Part shown: one piece after another, positions 51,531 through 60,195 of the stretch
How the letters are laid out: every line of letters starts with the position of its first letter
Position numbering within the stretch: position 1 is the first letter of the stretch
DNA from: Slackia faecicanis
GTDB taxonomy: Bacteria; Actinomycetota; Coriobacteriia; Coriobacteriales; Eggerthellaceae
Length of the DNA stretch: 64,000 nucleotides
Direction: 5' to 3'
Assembly: GCF_003725295.1 (NCBI RefSeq)
Contig: NZ_QICB01000003.1
Location: 211,927 to 275,926 of the forward strand
The notes under the pieces: generated by a model
Seen by the model: only the letters and a program-made list of their open reading frames with translations
Database searches by the model: none
Told to the model about the DNA's origin: nothing
Program-made: the position numbers and the translations under genes

Positions 51531-51564
51531 GAATCATGCGATGCGTTCTGCGTGTGCGCGATGC

Positions 51565-52503
51565 CTACAGCGCGAAATCCTCTTCGCCGTTGAACACCTT
51601 GAGCGCACGGTCGACATCGTAGTCGGCCAGCGTGATGGCGCTGATGGCCTTAGTCAAGCGCACCGCCTCATCCAGGCTGCGCTGGTGGATGTTGCGGCCC
51701 GTGGCGTTGCCGCATGCGCCGCCGATGTGGATCTGGTCATGCAGCTGCGTGAGGAAGGTCTGCGCATCCACGGTGGAACCGCCCGCGCACACCAGGCCCG
51801 TGCGGCCTGCGGCGGTAGCGGCGATCTTGAGGCTTTCGGCAGACGTGGCCTCGTCGGTGGCCTTCGGCGGGTTCACCTTGACGAAGTCGGCGCCCAGGCA
51901 CAGCGCGACGCCCGCGGCGCCCGCGATCAGGGCAGGAGCCTTCTCGTCGGCGACGGCCTTGCCGCGCGGGTAGATCCACAGCACCACGACCAGGCCGGCC
52001 TCGTGGGCCTCGGCGATCAGCTGGCCCGCCTCGGCGAGCATGGTGGATTCGTATTCGCTGCCCAGATACAGGGTGTAGCCCAGACCCACCACGTTCACGC
52101 CTTCGTCGCGCATGGCCAGCACGGCCTGCAGGTCATGCAGCTGGGGGCTGTAGGGGTCGTCCTGGGCGGTCTTGACCAGGTTGGTCTTGGAGTTCATCTT
52201 CACCAGGTAGTTGACCTCGGGATAATCGGCCGCATAGCGGGCGATCAAACCGCGCTGGCCCGCCAGGACGCCGCAGACGCCCTCGGAGCCGATCTTGAAG
52301 AGATGCTCGGGATCGAGGTCGGCAGGATCGATGCCTTCGCCGTAGAAATCGCCGTTGAGATGCTCGACCTTCTGGTCGCATGCAAACAGCATCAAACGGC
52401 CCGTGCCGCGCGTCGCAGCCATGTAATTGTCGATGTAGGTCTCGCGTGCGTCGCGGGGCACATCGACAGGCACCTTCACCTGATCGCGATCGATCTTAGG
52501 CAT
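51565..52503 (-). CDS. Class I fructose-bisphosphate aldolase, DhnA/archaeal type
   Basis: The 312-residue protein belongs to the DeoC/LacD aldolase superfamily. Visible features are RLMLFACDQKVEHLN, VGLGYTLYLGSEYESTMLAEAG, CLGADFVKVNPP with the presumed Schiff-base lysine, and phosphate-binding LVCAGGSTVDAQTFL and GACGNATGRNIHQR. Archaeal-type class I aldolases cleave fructose 1,6-bisphosphate; close relatives act on other sugar phosphates. With eno in the same window it may serve gluconeogenesis or glycolysis. ATG at 52503 follows AGGAGG. Confidence 0.85.
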   Translation of the reverse strand: MPKIDRDQVKVPVDVPRDARETYIDNYMAATRGTGRLMLFACDQKVEHLNGDFYGEGIDPADLDPEHLFKIGSEGVCGVLAGQRGLIARYAADYPEVNYLVKMNSKTNLVKTAQDDPYSPQLHDLQAVLAMRDEGVNVVGLGYTLYLGSEYESTMLAEAGQLIAEAHEAGLVVVLWIYPRGKAVADEKAPALIAGAAGVALCLGADFVKVNPPKATDEATSAESLKIAATAAGRTGLVCAGGSTVDAQTFLTQLHDQIHIGGACGNATGRNIHQRSLDEAVRLTKAISAITLADYDVDRALKVFNGEEDFAL

Positions 52504-52768
52504 GATGTTCCTCCTATATAAAGGTTGCTTCATGACGTCGCCTGCGTACAGGGCACGCGACAGATTCTCAGTGTAAATGAAAAGGAACCTCGGCCTTCCG
52601 TCGATCACGGCAACGGCAACGCGGCGGATGCGGACGGCGCGGCGAACGGCAGACGGCGCGGCAAGAACGGATGCAGGCCGCTTCCTGTATATGCAACGGA
52701 GTTTCCACGGTTCGACCGGCACGCCATGCCGACCCGGTAGAATCGCACCGAGAGACGAGGAGGAAGCC

Positions 52769-53299
52769 ATGCCAGATTCCGCAACCGATAAAACCGCCGC
52801 GCCCGAAGCCGTCGAACAGGTCGACGAGCGCGAAAACGGCGCCGAGCAGGCGGAGGACCCGACATACGGCATCACGCGCGAAGAAGCCCACGAGCTGCGC
52901 ATGCTCATAGCCACCGAACGCGAAGGCGGCGACATGGCCTATGCGGCGTTTCACAGCCTCTGCCCCACGGGCGAGGAATACGCCTTCGACGACAAAGCCT
53001 GCGCGATCTATCGCCTTTTGGACAAGCGCGGCCTGATCGAAGGCGCCGATACCGAAAACGGGTTCTTGTTCTTCAACCTGACGCAGCGCGGCCGCGACGC
53101 TTCGGCGGCCTACGACGCCGCGCACGCAGACGACGAAGCCGCCCCGAAAAAGCGCATGCCGTCCATTTCGCTGCCGAGTATTTCGATGCCGCACGTCGAA
53201 TTCGACAAGACCGTCGTCATGACGAGCGCCGTCACGGCCGCCGTGGTGGGCCTGATCGCCGGCATTCTGGGCGCGTTTATCGGAAACGCCCTGCTTTAG
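52769..53299 (+). CDS. Membrane-tailed protein of unknown function
   Basis: The 176-residue protein has an acidic disordered start (about 1-30). A compact helical region (about 33-125) follows, whose pattern (DDKACAIYRLLDKRGLIEGADTENGFLFFNLTQRGRDAS) looks like a winged helix with a final wing. A short repeat (PSISLPSISMPHV) and a single C-terminal membrane helix (VVMTSAVTAAVVGLIAGILGAFIG) end it. It would be tail-anchored with the domain in the cytoplasm. I do not recognise the family. ATG at 52769 has GAGGAGG. It is convergent with the flavoprotein gene. Confidence 0.75.
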   Translation: MPDSATDKTAAPEAVEQVDERENGAEQAEDPTYGITREEAHELRMLIATEREGGDMAYAAFHSLCPTGEEYAFDDKACAIYRLLDKRGLIEGADTENGFLFFNLTQRGRDASAAYDAAHADDEAAPKKRMPSISLPSISMPHVEFDKTVVMTSAVTAAVVGLIAGILGAFIGNALL

Positions 53300-53349
53300 G
53301 ACTCGAACCGCCGCGCGCGATCGCGCATGCAACCGAATAGAAACGCAAC

Positions 53350-53380
53350 GAAGGGGCGCCGACGGAATCGGCGCCCCTTC
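53350..53380. terminator. Bidirectional terminator between convergent genes
   Basis: GAAGGGGCGCCGA (53350-53362) pairs with TCGGCGCCCCTTC (53368-53380). It lies between the tail-anchored protein gene and the flavoprotein gene. Confidence 0.75.
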
Positions 53381-53418
53381 TAGCAAGGGAGGGTTGCTTC
53401 GGCAGGATCGAGAAAAGC

Positions 53419-54918
53419 CTAGGCGCTTTCGGACTGCAGAGCAGCAACCACGGCTTTGCCCGTGACCAGGCCCGAACCGGCGTTCGGGGAAAGGTCGGAG
53501 CCGCTGTCGGGAGTGGTCGAGCCGCAGCAGTACACGTTGGCGATCGGGTTGCCCTGGCTGTCCACCATCTGGCTGTCCGTGGCGATCTTCAGGCCGCCGT
53601 GAGTCTTGTAGCGGAAGGGGAAATGCTTCAAAGCGTAGTAGGGGGCTTCCAGCTTCTCGAGGAACAGCTTCTTGCCGAAGGCGGCGTCTTCGCCCGCGTC
53701 GACGAAGCCGTCGTACTCGGCGAAGGTGGCCTTGAGGTTGTCGGCAGGAACGTCCATGGCGGCAGCCAGGTCGTCGAGCGTGTCGCACGGGCCGACCAAG
53801 CGATCCTCATGCGCGTTCATGTTCATCTCGACGTTCCAGGCCTGAGAGCCCTCGATGAGCTGGTGGTCGAAGATGGTCCACCAGAAGCCGAGGCCCAGTT
53901 CGGCGGCGGCGTCCGGGGAGTCGTGAGACTGGTCTTCCTTGATGAAGCGACGGCCCATCGGGGTGACCTGGACGTTACGGCCGAAATAGCCCCAAACCGT
54001 AACCTGCGCGAGGTCGCTCATGCGGTTGGATTCCATGTCCATGTGAGCGTACACGCCGCCGATGGAGCGGCCGAGCTCGTGGCCCTCGCCCATGGAGTAC
54101 ACCGTCAGCGGGCACAGCTCGGCCTGCTGGGGCATGTACTCGGAAACCATGACCTGGTTGCAGGAGAAGCCGCCCGTTGCCAGAACGATCTTCTTCGCCT
54201 TCACGTCGATAATCTTGTCGGTCTTGGGGTCGACGAAGCGAACGCCCACCGGGTTGCCGTCGGCGTCGACGATGAAGTTCGTCGCCTTGCGGTTCAGCTC
54301 GACGGTAGCGCCCTTGTCCTTGAGGCCGTTGATGAGCGGGGTCAGGACGGAGGTCATGTCGCCGATGCCGTGCAGCGGAAGCAGCATGGACGTGGGAGCG
54401 CCCGTGTCCTTGTACTCGTCGAGCGGCTGGAACTGCGCGCCGTAGTCGGCCTCGACGCGGTTGGCCCACTCGGTCTGATACAGATACAGAGCCTTCTTGT
54501 ACTCCATATCGTCGGTCTCGCCCTTCTTCTCGAGGATGGGAGCGTACTTCTCCCACTTCTCCTCGGGGTTGCCGTCGATGCCGGCGCGCTTCTGCACTTC
54601 GGCGCCGGAGACGTTCATGACGCCGCACGCCATGAAGCTCTCGCCGCCGTAGGTGTCGCGCTTGTCGGCGAGCATGACCTTGTAGCCGGCCTCGACCGGA
54701 TCCATGGCCGCGGAAAGGCCCGCGATGCCCGTGCCGATAATCAGCACGTCGGTTTCTTCAGCGAACTCGACGGGGGCAGATCCGACGACGGTGTCGCCCT
54801 CTGCGCCGCCCTTGGATCCTCCCGGAGCGCAGCCCGCGAGCGCCGTTCCCGCAACGAGAACCGCGCCGGATGCGATGGCGCCCTTCAGGAAGTTACGTCG
54901 ATCAAGAGTCGTTTCCAT
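53419..54918 (-). CDS. Tat-exported FAD flavoprotein, fumarate/urocanate-reductase type
   Basis: The 499-residue protein begins with a twin-arginine signal (DRRNFLKG, Arg7-Arg8) ending in a lipobox-like LAGC (Cys30), so it may be an anchored lipoprotein. The FAD-binding GTGIAG is at 62-67. Features of the FrdA-like flavoprotein family follow: KIVLATGGFSCNQ, GEGHELGRSIGG, GRRFIKED and the C-terminal YKTHGGLKIATDSQMVD plus NAGSGLVTGKAVV. Such proteins reduce fumarate, urocanate or other unsaturated acceptors outside the membrane. No cytochrome or FeS partner is adjacent. The divergent LuxR gene is the likely regulator. Confidence 0.92.
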   Translation of the reverse strand: METTLDRRNFLKGAIASGAVLVAGTALAGCAPGGSKGGAEGDTVVGSAPVEFAEETDVLIIGTGIAGLSAAMDPVEAGYKVMLADKRDTYGGESFMACGVMNVSGAEVQKRAGIDGNPEEKWEKYAPILEKKGETDDMEYKKALYLYQTEWANRVEADYGAQFQPLDEYKDTGAPTSMLLPLHGIGDMTSVLTPLINGLKDKGATVELNRKATNFIVDADGNPVGVRFVDPKTDKIIDVKAKKIVLATGGFSCNQVMVSEYMPQQAELCPLTVYSMGEGHELGRSIGGVYAHMDMESNRMSDLAQVTVWGYFGRNVQVTPMGRRFIKEDQSHDSPDAAAELGLGFWWTIFDHQLIEGSQAWNVEMNMNAHEDRLVGPCDTLDDLAAAMDVPADNLKATFAEYDGFVDAGEDAAFGKKLFLEKLEAPYYALKHFPFRYKTHGGLKIATDSQMVDSQGNPIANVYCCGSTTPDSGSDLSPNAGSGLVTGKAVVAALQSESA

Positions 54919-55122
54919 AATGTTCCCTCCTCATTCGATGCCGGCTTCCCCACCGGCCCCTCGATAATGGACCGAGAGCTTCGCAAACGCACCGTACAAA
55001 ATGGACTATTTTTACATTTGTCCTGTTCAAAAGCGTCAAAATGATAGCTGCAACAGGAGGTGAAAACAGATTGCGCACGCCGGTTCCAACGTCCGCGCAA
55101 ACGCGAATACGACCCGTACGCC

Positions 55123-55153
55123 ATACGACGAGCGCGCACCCGTCGTATACAAT
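55123..55153 (+). promoter_or_regulatory. Inverted repeat and -10 box upstream of the LuxR gene
   Basis: ATACGACG (55123-55130) and CGTCGTAT (55141-55148) are perfect complements ten bases apart. A -10-like TACAAT (55148-55153) overlaps the right arm, 21 bases before the start codon, so the left arm covers the -35 region. A second imperfect symmetry, GGAC-N13-GTCC, lies at about 55002-55022 on the flavoprotein side of the gap. Confidence 0.5.
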
Positions 55154-55174
55154 GGTCACCGTAGGAGGAGGGTC

Positions 55175-56773
55175 ATGAAAACAGAACACGCGCGCAACGC
55201 GGCCCGATCGTGGCTGCCGGCGCTCGCTATCATCGTCGGGTACGCCACGTTTCGGGCCGCGAACTCGTCCATATACCTTTCGCGGTTCGCGCAGTCGCCC
55301 GAATCGTTCATCTTCATGACCGAACCCGCGTTCAATATCACGTCGGCGTTGGCCACCGTGATATGCGCGATCGCAGTCGTGGCCCTGTGCGCCATGGGCC
55401 GTCTCAAGGAATTCTCGATGCCGGTGATTCCCGCCGTCGTCATTCTGTTCTGCGGCATGGGCGCCACCGCGCTCGAAGGCATGGCTCCCCTTCCCGCCGA
55501 TATCATCCTGGCGTTTTCGGTGATTGCGTTCGCCGTGGGATCGATCATGCTGAAAATGGCATGGATCGAGCTGTTCGCGCACGAGGCGCCCCGCCAAGCC
55601 ATCATCCAGATCGCGTGCGCGGGCATCGCGAGCGCCGTTCTGCAGTACGGCCTTTCTATCCTGGGCGCGTTGCGAACCATTGCGCTGACCGTCGTATTTC
55701 TGGCGCTGAGCGCCGCGCTGCTGATCGCGGTGCGCAATGGCATGAAGAAAAAAGAGCCGCGCATCCTGGAGCACTGGCACCCGCATAGAAATAACGCCCC
55801 GTGGAAAAACGCCGTGGGGGAAATCAGCGATGCGCTGCTGGCCCTATGCGTGCTCGAGGCTGTCATCGGCCTGATCAACAGCTTCATGCTGGCGGCATCC
55901 ATGACGTTCGCGGGCGCCGCGGGCATCCCCAGCGCCGCCATGGCGATCGCAGCCGCGCTGTTCTGCTTCGCCGCGCTAATCAGCCGGCATCTGCCTGCCG
56001 CATCGGCCATGTTCCGCGTGGCGTTTCCCGTCGTGGCGGCCATGGTGGTGTTCGTCCCTTTCGCCAGCGAGGGCTACACGCGCCTGTTCAGCACGGTGCT
56101 TCTGGTGGGCTACGATTTCGTCGCGCTGCTGCTTCTGTACCAGGTGGCCTACGCTTCGCATAAGTTCAACGTGTCGAGCTACGCCCTTATGGCGCTGTTC
56201 TCGGGCTGCACGAAACTCTGCCTGCTCGCGGCGCTTGTGATCGGCGGCGTGTTCGGCGGCAGAGAAAGCGCGGCGGGGTCTTCCACCGTGAGTTTCCTCG
56301 TGCTGGCATGCGCGGTGATTTACATTCTGGCCATCGCGGCCGTCCTGCTGTCACGCGACCGCAGGAAGCGCACGGCGCTGAAAGACGCGGCCCGCGAAGA
56401 TGCTTCCGCACCCGCCCGCGCGGCGGAAAGCGAAAATGCCGAAGCGAGCGGCACGCACGACGACGCCCGCTGCGATGCGGCCGCCGTAAGCCCTGGCGAA
56501 GACGGCGCGGCGAAGCAGCAGCCCGACGAGGGCGAGACGGTCGCGGCGAGCGAAGAGGAATCCCTCGAAACCACCTGTCGCCTGCTCGCCGAAAAGCACG
56601 GGCTCACCGGCAGGGAGACCGAGATTCTGGGATACCTGGCGCAGGGCCGCACCAACACGCGCATCGCCGAAGACCTGTTCATCTCGCCTTCCACCGTACG
56701 CGGCCACATCAGGCACATCTACACCAAGCTCGACGTGCACGACCGCCAGGAACTCATCGACCTGTTCCATTAG
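55175..56773 (+). CDS. Membrane-bound LuxR-family transcriptional regulator
   Basis: The 532-residue protein has about 12 membrane helices over residues 12-395, arranged like an MFS-type bundle. An acidic Ala/Glu linker (about 400-462) and a C-terminal LuxR helix-turn-helix complete it (GLTGRETEILGYLAQGRTNTRIAEDLFISPSTVRGHIRHIYTKLDVHDRQELI). Eggerthellaceae encode many such regulators, usually beside a respiratory reductase gene. Here it is divergent from the Tat-exported flavoprotein with a 256-base shared upstream region. The membrane part presumably senses the substrate. GTAGGAGGAGG precedes the ATG. Confidence 0.93.
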   Translation: MKTEHARNAARSWLPALAIIVGYATFRAANSSIYLSRFAQSPESFIFMTEPAFNITSALATVICAIAVVALCAMGRLKEFSMPVIPAVVILFCGMGATALEGMAPLPADIILAFSVIAFAVGSIMLKMAWIELFAHEAPRQAIIQIACAGIASAVLQYGLSILGALRTIALTVVFLALSAALLIAVRNGMKKKEPRILEHWHPHRNNAPWKNAVGEISDALLALCVLEAVIGLINSFMLAASMTFAGAAGIPSAAMAIAAALFCFAALISRHLPAASAMFRVAFPVVAAMVVFVPFASEGYTRLFSTVLLVGYDFVALLLLYQVAYASHKFNVSSYALMALFSGCTKLCLLAALVIGGVFGGRESAAGSSTVSFLVLACAVIYILAIAAVLLSRDRRKRTALKDAAREDASAPARAAESENAEASGTHDDARCDAAAVSPGEDGAAKQQPDEGETVAASEEESLETTCRLLAEKHGLTGRETEILGYLAQGRTNTRIAEDLFISPSTVRGHIRHIYTKLDVHDRQELIDLFH

Positions 56774-56843
56774 GCGGCGCGCGTCGCGAAAACATATCGC
56801 ATAAGAAAAAGACGCCGAGCGAGCCGAATCCCTCAACGCAGAA

Positions 56844-56890
56844 GACCCCTATAGAAGAAGCAAAGCATCATCTGCCCACCTATAGGGGTC
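56844..56890. repeat. Inverted repeat downstream of the LuxR gene
   Basis: GACCCCTATAG (56844-56854) and CTATAGGGGTC (56880-56890) are perfect 11-base complements with a 25-base loop, between the convergent LuxR and nadE genes. It may be a bidirectional terminator without T-run or an RNA hairpin. Confidence 0.6.
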
Positions 56891-56950
56891 GCTGCATATT
56901 CGGGCCCGGTTCACGAGATGTCCTTCTCTCGCAACAGCCCGAAAGGCCGG

Positions 56951-57757
56951 CTAATATGCGATCGGCGCGAACGGCGGCTCCAGCGCGCGCTTGAACGCAT
57001 AGGCGTCCACGCGACCGGTCACGCGCTCCACCTCGGCGGCATCGTAGCCCGCCGCGACAAGCTCCTCGCGGCTTCTGCCGTGTTCCGCGTAATCGATCAA
57101 CAGGCGGTCGAGCTCGGCGTACGACCCCAGCGTGTCTTCGTCGCGCTGACCGGGAGCCAGCTCGGCGCTCGGCGGCTTGAGCAGCACATGCTCGGGAATC
57201 GGCGCTACGGCGCCTTCGGCCTGCGCCTTCTCGTTCAACCAGCGCGACATGGCGAACACATCGGTCTTGTACAGGCCGCCGATCGGCGCGAACGCGCCCG
57301 CGGTATCGCCGTAGAGCGTGGAATAGCCCATCATGGCCTCGCTCTTGTTGCCCGTATTCACCATCATCCAGCCGTGCGCGTTGGATAGCGCCATGAGCAC
57401 CACCATGCGACATCGGGCCTGGGTGTTTTCGGCGGCAAGCCCGCGCGACATGATGCAGTGCGGGCCCAACGCGTCCACGAACGCCTCGAAGGGCTTGTCG
57501 ATCGAAATCCGTTCGGCCCTGATTCCCAGATTAAGAGCAAGCTCCTGCGCATCGACCAGCGAATGCTCGCTCGAATACGGCCCGGGAAGCATGTAGCCGT
57601 GCACATGGTCGGCGCCGAAGGCATCGACGCACATGCAGGCCACAAGGCTCGAATCGATGCCGCCCGAAAGACCCAGCACAGCGTCGGTCATGCCGATGCC
57701 GCGCGCGAACGACGCCAGGCCGTCCACGCACGCGCGGTATTTCGCCTCCATATCCAC
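56951..57757 (-). CDS. nadE: NH3-dependent NAD+ synthetase
   Basis: The protein of about 268 residues has the PP-loop SGGIDSS at 31-37, MLPGPYSSEHSL, NTGNKSEAMMGYSTLYGDTAGAFAPIGGLYKTDVF and the C-terminal LPPSAEL-type LLKPPSAELAPGQRDEDTLGSYAELD. It amidates deamido-NAD using ammonia, as it lacks a glutaminase domain. I favour the GTG at 57757, six bases after AAAGGA; ATG starts at 57751 or 57763 fit the site less well. The aminotransferase gene precedes it by 79 bases on the same strand. Confidence 0.95.
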   Translation of the reverse strand: MDMEAKYRACVDGLASFARGIGMTDAVLGLSGGIDSSLVACMCVDAFGADHVHGYMLPGPYSSEHSLVDAQELALNLGIRAERISIDKPFEAFVDALGPHCIMSRGLAAENTQARCRMVVLMALSNAHGWMMVNTGNKSEAMMGYSTLYGDTAGAFAPIGGLYKTDVFAMSRWLNEKAQAEGAVAPIPEHVLLKPPSAELAPGQRDEDTLGSYAELDRLLIDYAEHGRSREELVAAGYDAAEVERVTGRVDAYAFKRALEPPFAPIAY

Positions 57758-57836
57758 AAGCATTCCTTTCCCGGGCGCTTCGACGCCCTGCGAATCGTGC
57801 GAACCTCGTCTGCGCCGCGTACGCCGGCGCAATGTC

Positions 57837-58997
57837 CTAAAGCCCTGCGGCCTCGATCGCCTCGACCGCGCGCTGCAGGCCCTCGGGCGGCAGGACCAGC
57901 GCCATGCGCACGTAGCCTTCGCCGGAGGGGCCGAAGCTCGCGCCCGGCGTCACGATGACGCCCGCGCGCTCCATCAGCTCTTCGCAAAACGCCATGGAAT
58001 CGGTGCGACCGTTAGGCAGTTTCGCCCACACGAACATGGTGCCGTGCGCGTTGGGCCTGTCCCAGCCGATGCGCTCCAGGCCGTCGCACAGCGCGTCGCG
58101 GCGGGCCTGGTACTTCATGCGCTGCTCTTCCACGTGATCGAGCGGGCCGGTCAGCGCGGCGATCGCCGCCTTCTGGATGGGCAGGAACATGCCGAAATCG
58201 ATCTGGCTGCGCAGCTTGGAGAATGCCGCTACCACATCGGCGCGGCCCACGATGAAGCCGATGCGCGCGCCCGTGACGTTGAACGATTTGGACAGCGAGA
58301 AGAATTCGACGCCCACCTCGAGCGCGCCCGGATAGTTGAAGAAGCTCATGCCCGCGGGGCCGTCGTAGACGATGTCGCTGTAGGCGTTATCGTGCACGAT
58401 CAGCAGGTCGTGCTCGCGCGCGAAGGCGATCACCTGCTCGTACACCTCGGGCGTGCCCACGCTTCCCACCGGGTTCGAGGGCAGCGACACGATCATGTAT
58501 TTAGCGCGATCGGCCACCTCGGGATCGATGTTCGCCACGTCGGGCAAGAAGTTGTTCTGCGCGTTGAGCGGGTAGTATTCGAGCTTGGCGCCCGCCAGAA
58601 GCGCGCCCGCGCGAAACACCGGATAGCACGGGTCGGGCACAAGAACGCTGTCGCCCGGATCCAGCATGGCCATGCCGAAGTGGCCCACGCCCTCCTGCGT
58701 GCCGCTGACCGACGCCACCATATCGGGCGTGATGCCCTCCACGCCGAAGCGGCGGGCGTAGTAGTCGCACACGGCCTGCTTGAGCTCGGGCAGATCGCCC
58801 AGCGCGTACTTCCAGTTCTGAGGGTCGCGAGCGGCGTCGGTAAGCGCCGTGACCACGTTATCGAACGGCTCGAAATCGGGCGTGCCGATCGAGAGGTTGT
58901 AGATGGTGCGGCCCTCCGCCTCCAGCTTGAGACGGCGGGCGTTCAGCGTCGAGAATACCTCGTCGCCGAACGAATCGAGACGCGAAGAAAACTGCAT
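57837..58997 (-). CDS. Class I/II aminotransferase (LL-diaminopimelate aminotransferase-like)
   Basis: The 386-residue fold-type I PLP enzyme has IYNLSIGTPDFEP, SVSGTQEGVGHFGMAMLDPGDSVLVPDPCYPVF, SLPSNPVGSVGTPEVYEQVIAFAREHDLLIVHDNAYSDIVYD, and SLSKSFNVTGARIGF with the Schiff-base lysine. The arginine that binds the substrate carboxylate is in GYVRMALV. The pattern resembles DapL/aspartate-type enzymes, but exact substrate needs phylogeny. ATG at 58997 follows AGGGG; the longer frame is unsupported. Confidence 0.88.
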   Translation of the reverse strand: MQFSSRLDSFGDEVFSTLNARRLKLEAEGRTIYNLSIGTPDFEPFDNVVTALTDAARDPQNWKYALGDLPELKQAVCDYYARRFGVEGITPDMVASVSGTQEGVGHFGMAMLDPGDSVLVPDPCYPVFRAGALLAGAKLEYYPLNAQNNFLPDVANIDPEVADRAKYMIVSLPSNPVGSVGTPEVYEQVIAFAREHDLLIVHDNAYSDIVYDGPAGMSFFNYPGALEVGVEFFSLSKSFNVTGARIGFIVGRADVVAAFSKLRSQIDFGMFLPIQKAAIAALTGPLDHVEEQRMKYQARRDALCDGLERIGWDRPNAHGTMFVWAKLPNGRTDSMAFCEELMERAGVIVTPGASFGPSGEGYVRMALVLPPEGLQRAVEAIEAAGL

Positions 58998-59244
58998 AAG
59001 ACACCCCTGACTGACAAGAATCGCGCCGATGAGCGGCGCGTTCGCGTTGCGTGCCGGACGCCTTCCCTGCGCGACCGGCAATAAGTTCGCCTATTGTACA
59101 CCCGTGCCGGGCCGCGGCACCCGCCGCATCAGGCTCTTCGCAACCCCTCCCCTTCCCGCGCGCGCAACGAAAGCTTGCCGGATTTTGCCGCCGCCACGAA
59201 TCGTTGGTATGCTTGGGCGAACGAAAATCGCCCGAAAGGAACCC

Positions 59245-60117
59245 ATGAAAGCCATCGACGTCATATCGCGAACCATCGACGCACGTCCCGACCGGGAATC
59301 GATCCGCTGGATCGATTCCACCCACATGAAGCAGTACCGCTTTTTGAGCATCGCAGGCCTGACGGGCTGCTTCGTCTGCCTGTTCGGCCCCATGGCGTCG
59401 CTGCCCGTGTGGCTGCAGCTGCTCGGCCTGGGCGTGGGCATAGCCTGCATCGTCTTTCGCACCACGGCGCGCAAGCGCTTCGAAGACGGCATCGCCTCGA
59501 TGCTCGACATGAAATGCGACCCGGCCCTGTACTGCCGATGGACCCTGGCGTTTCTGGCGGCGGGACGGCCCACGGGCAGCTACGTGCGCGGCGTGTGGAA
59601 TTACGCCTACGGCCTGATGTGGCAGGGGCGCTGGCACGACGCGATCAAGCTGGTGCGCACGATCGAGCCCGACATGAGCGATCCCGGCGTGGCGTTCGCC
59701 TACGACAGCTTCATGGCCGATTGCGCATTCGCCCTGCGCGACCCCGACAAGCTGACGTCGTATATCCAGGCCATGAAGCGCATTCCCAACCGCCGCGTGG
59801 CCAAAGAGGCCTACGAGCACGCCGCCGAGCTGGAGCCTTTGCGCGACCTGCTGCTGCTCGAGCGCGACGGGAAGTTCGACGAAGCGAGTGCGATCGTCGA
59901 CCGCATCTTGGCCGACCAGGGACTTCTTCCGATCGAGCGCCTGCTGGCCACGCTGCACAAGGCCGAATGCTGCACCGACCCCGCCGAAAAGCGCTCACTG
60001 CTCGATTACGTGATCGCGAACGGCGGCACCACCTGGTGCGTCGCGCGAGCACGCGAGCTGCAGGCCCGGCTTGCCGCGCAGCAGGCATATGCGCCCGAAA
60101 TCGAAAGCGTACGGTAA
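59245..60117 (+). CDS. Membrane protein with TPR-like soluble domain, unknown function
   Basis: The 290-residue protein has two adjacent membrane helices (about 34-50 and 52-68). A cytoplasmic all-helical region follows, whose repeated pattern (GLMWQGRWHDAIKLVRTIEPD, DSFMADCAFALRDPDKLTSYIQAM, LLLERDGKFDEASAIVDRILADQG, LHKAECCTDPAEKRSLLDYVIAN) resembles tetratricopeptide repeats. I do not recognise a named family. ATG at 59245 follows GAAAGGA. It is divergent from the aminotransferase gene and ends in a strong terminator. Confidence 0.78.
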   Translation: MKAIDVISRTIDARPDRESIRWIDSTHMKQYRFLSIAGLTGCFVCLFGPMASLPVWLQLLGLGVGIACIVFRTTARKRFEDGIASMLDMKCDPALYCRWTLAFLAAGRPTGSYVRGVWNYAYGLMWQGRWHDAIKLVRTIEPDMSDPGVAFAYDSFMADCAFALRDPDKLTSYIQAMKRIPNRRVAKEAYEHAAELEPLRDLLLLERDGKFDEASAIVDRILADQGLLPIERLLATLHKAECCTDPAEKRSLLDYVIANGGTTWCVARARELQARLAAQQAYAPEIESVR

Positions 60118-60130
60118 GCTATAAATCACG

Positions 60131-60175
60131 AAGACCCGCCTCCCATACTTCGCGCAGGGAGGCGGGTCTTTCTTT
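60131..60175 (+). terminator. Terminator after the TPR-like gene
   Basis: AAGACCCGCCTCCC (60131-60144) pairs with GGGAGGCGGGTCTT (60157-60170) followed by TCTTT. It also lies 20 bases beyond the stop of the convergent hydrolase and can serve both. Confidence 0.88.
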
Positions 60176-60195
60176 GCGTGGAACGTGCCGAACGT

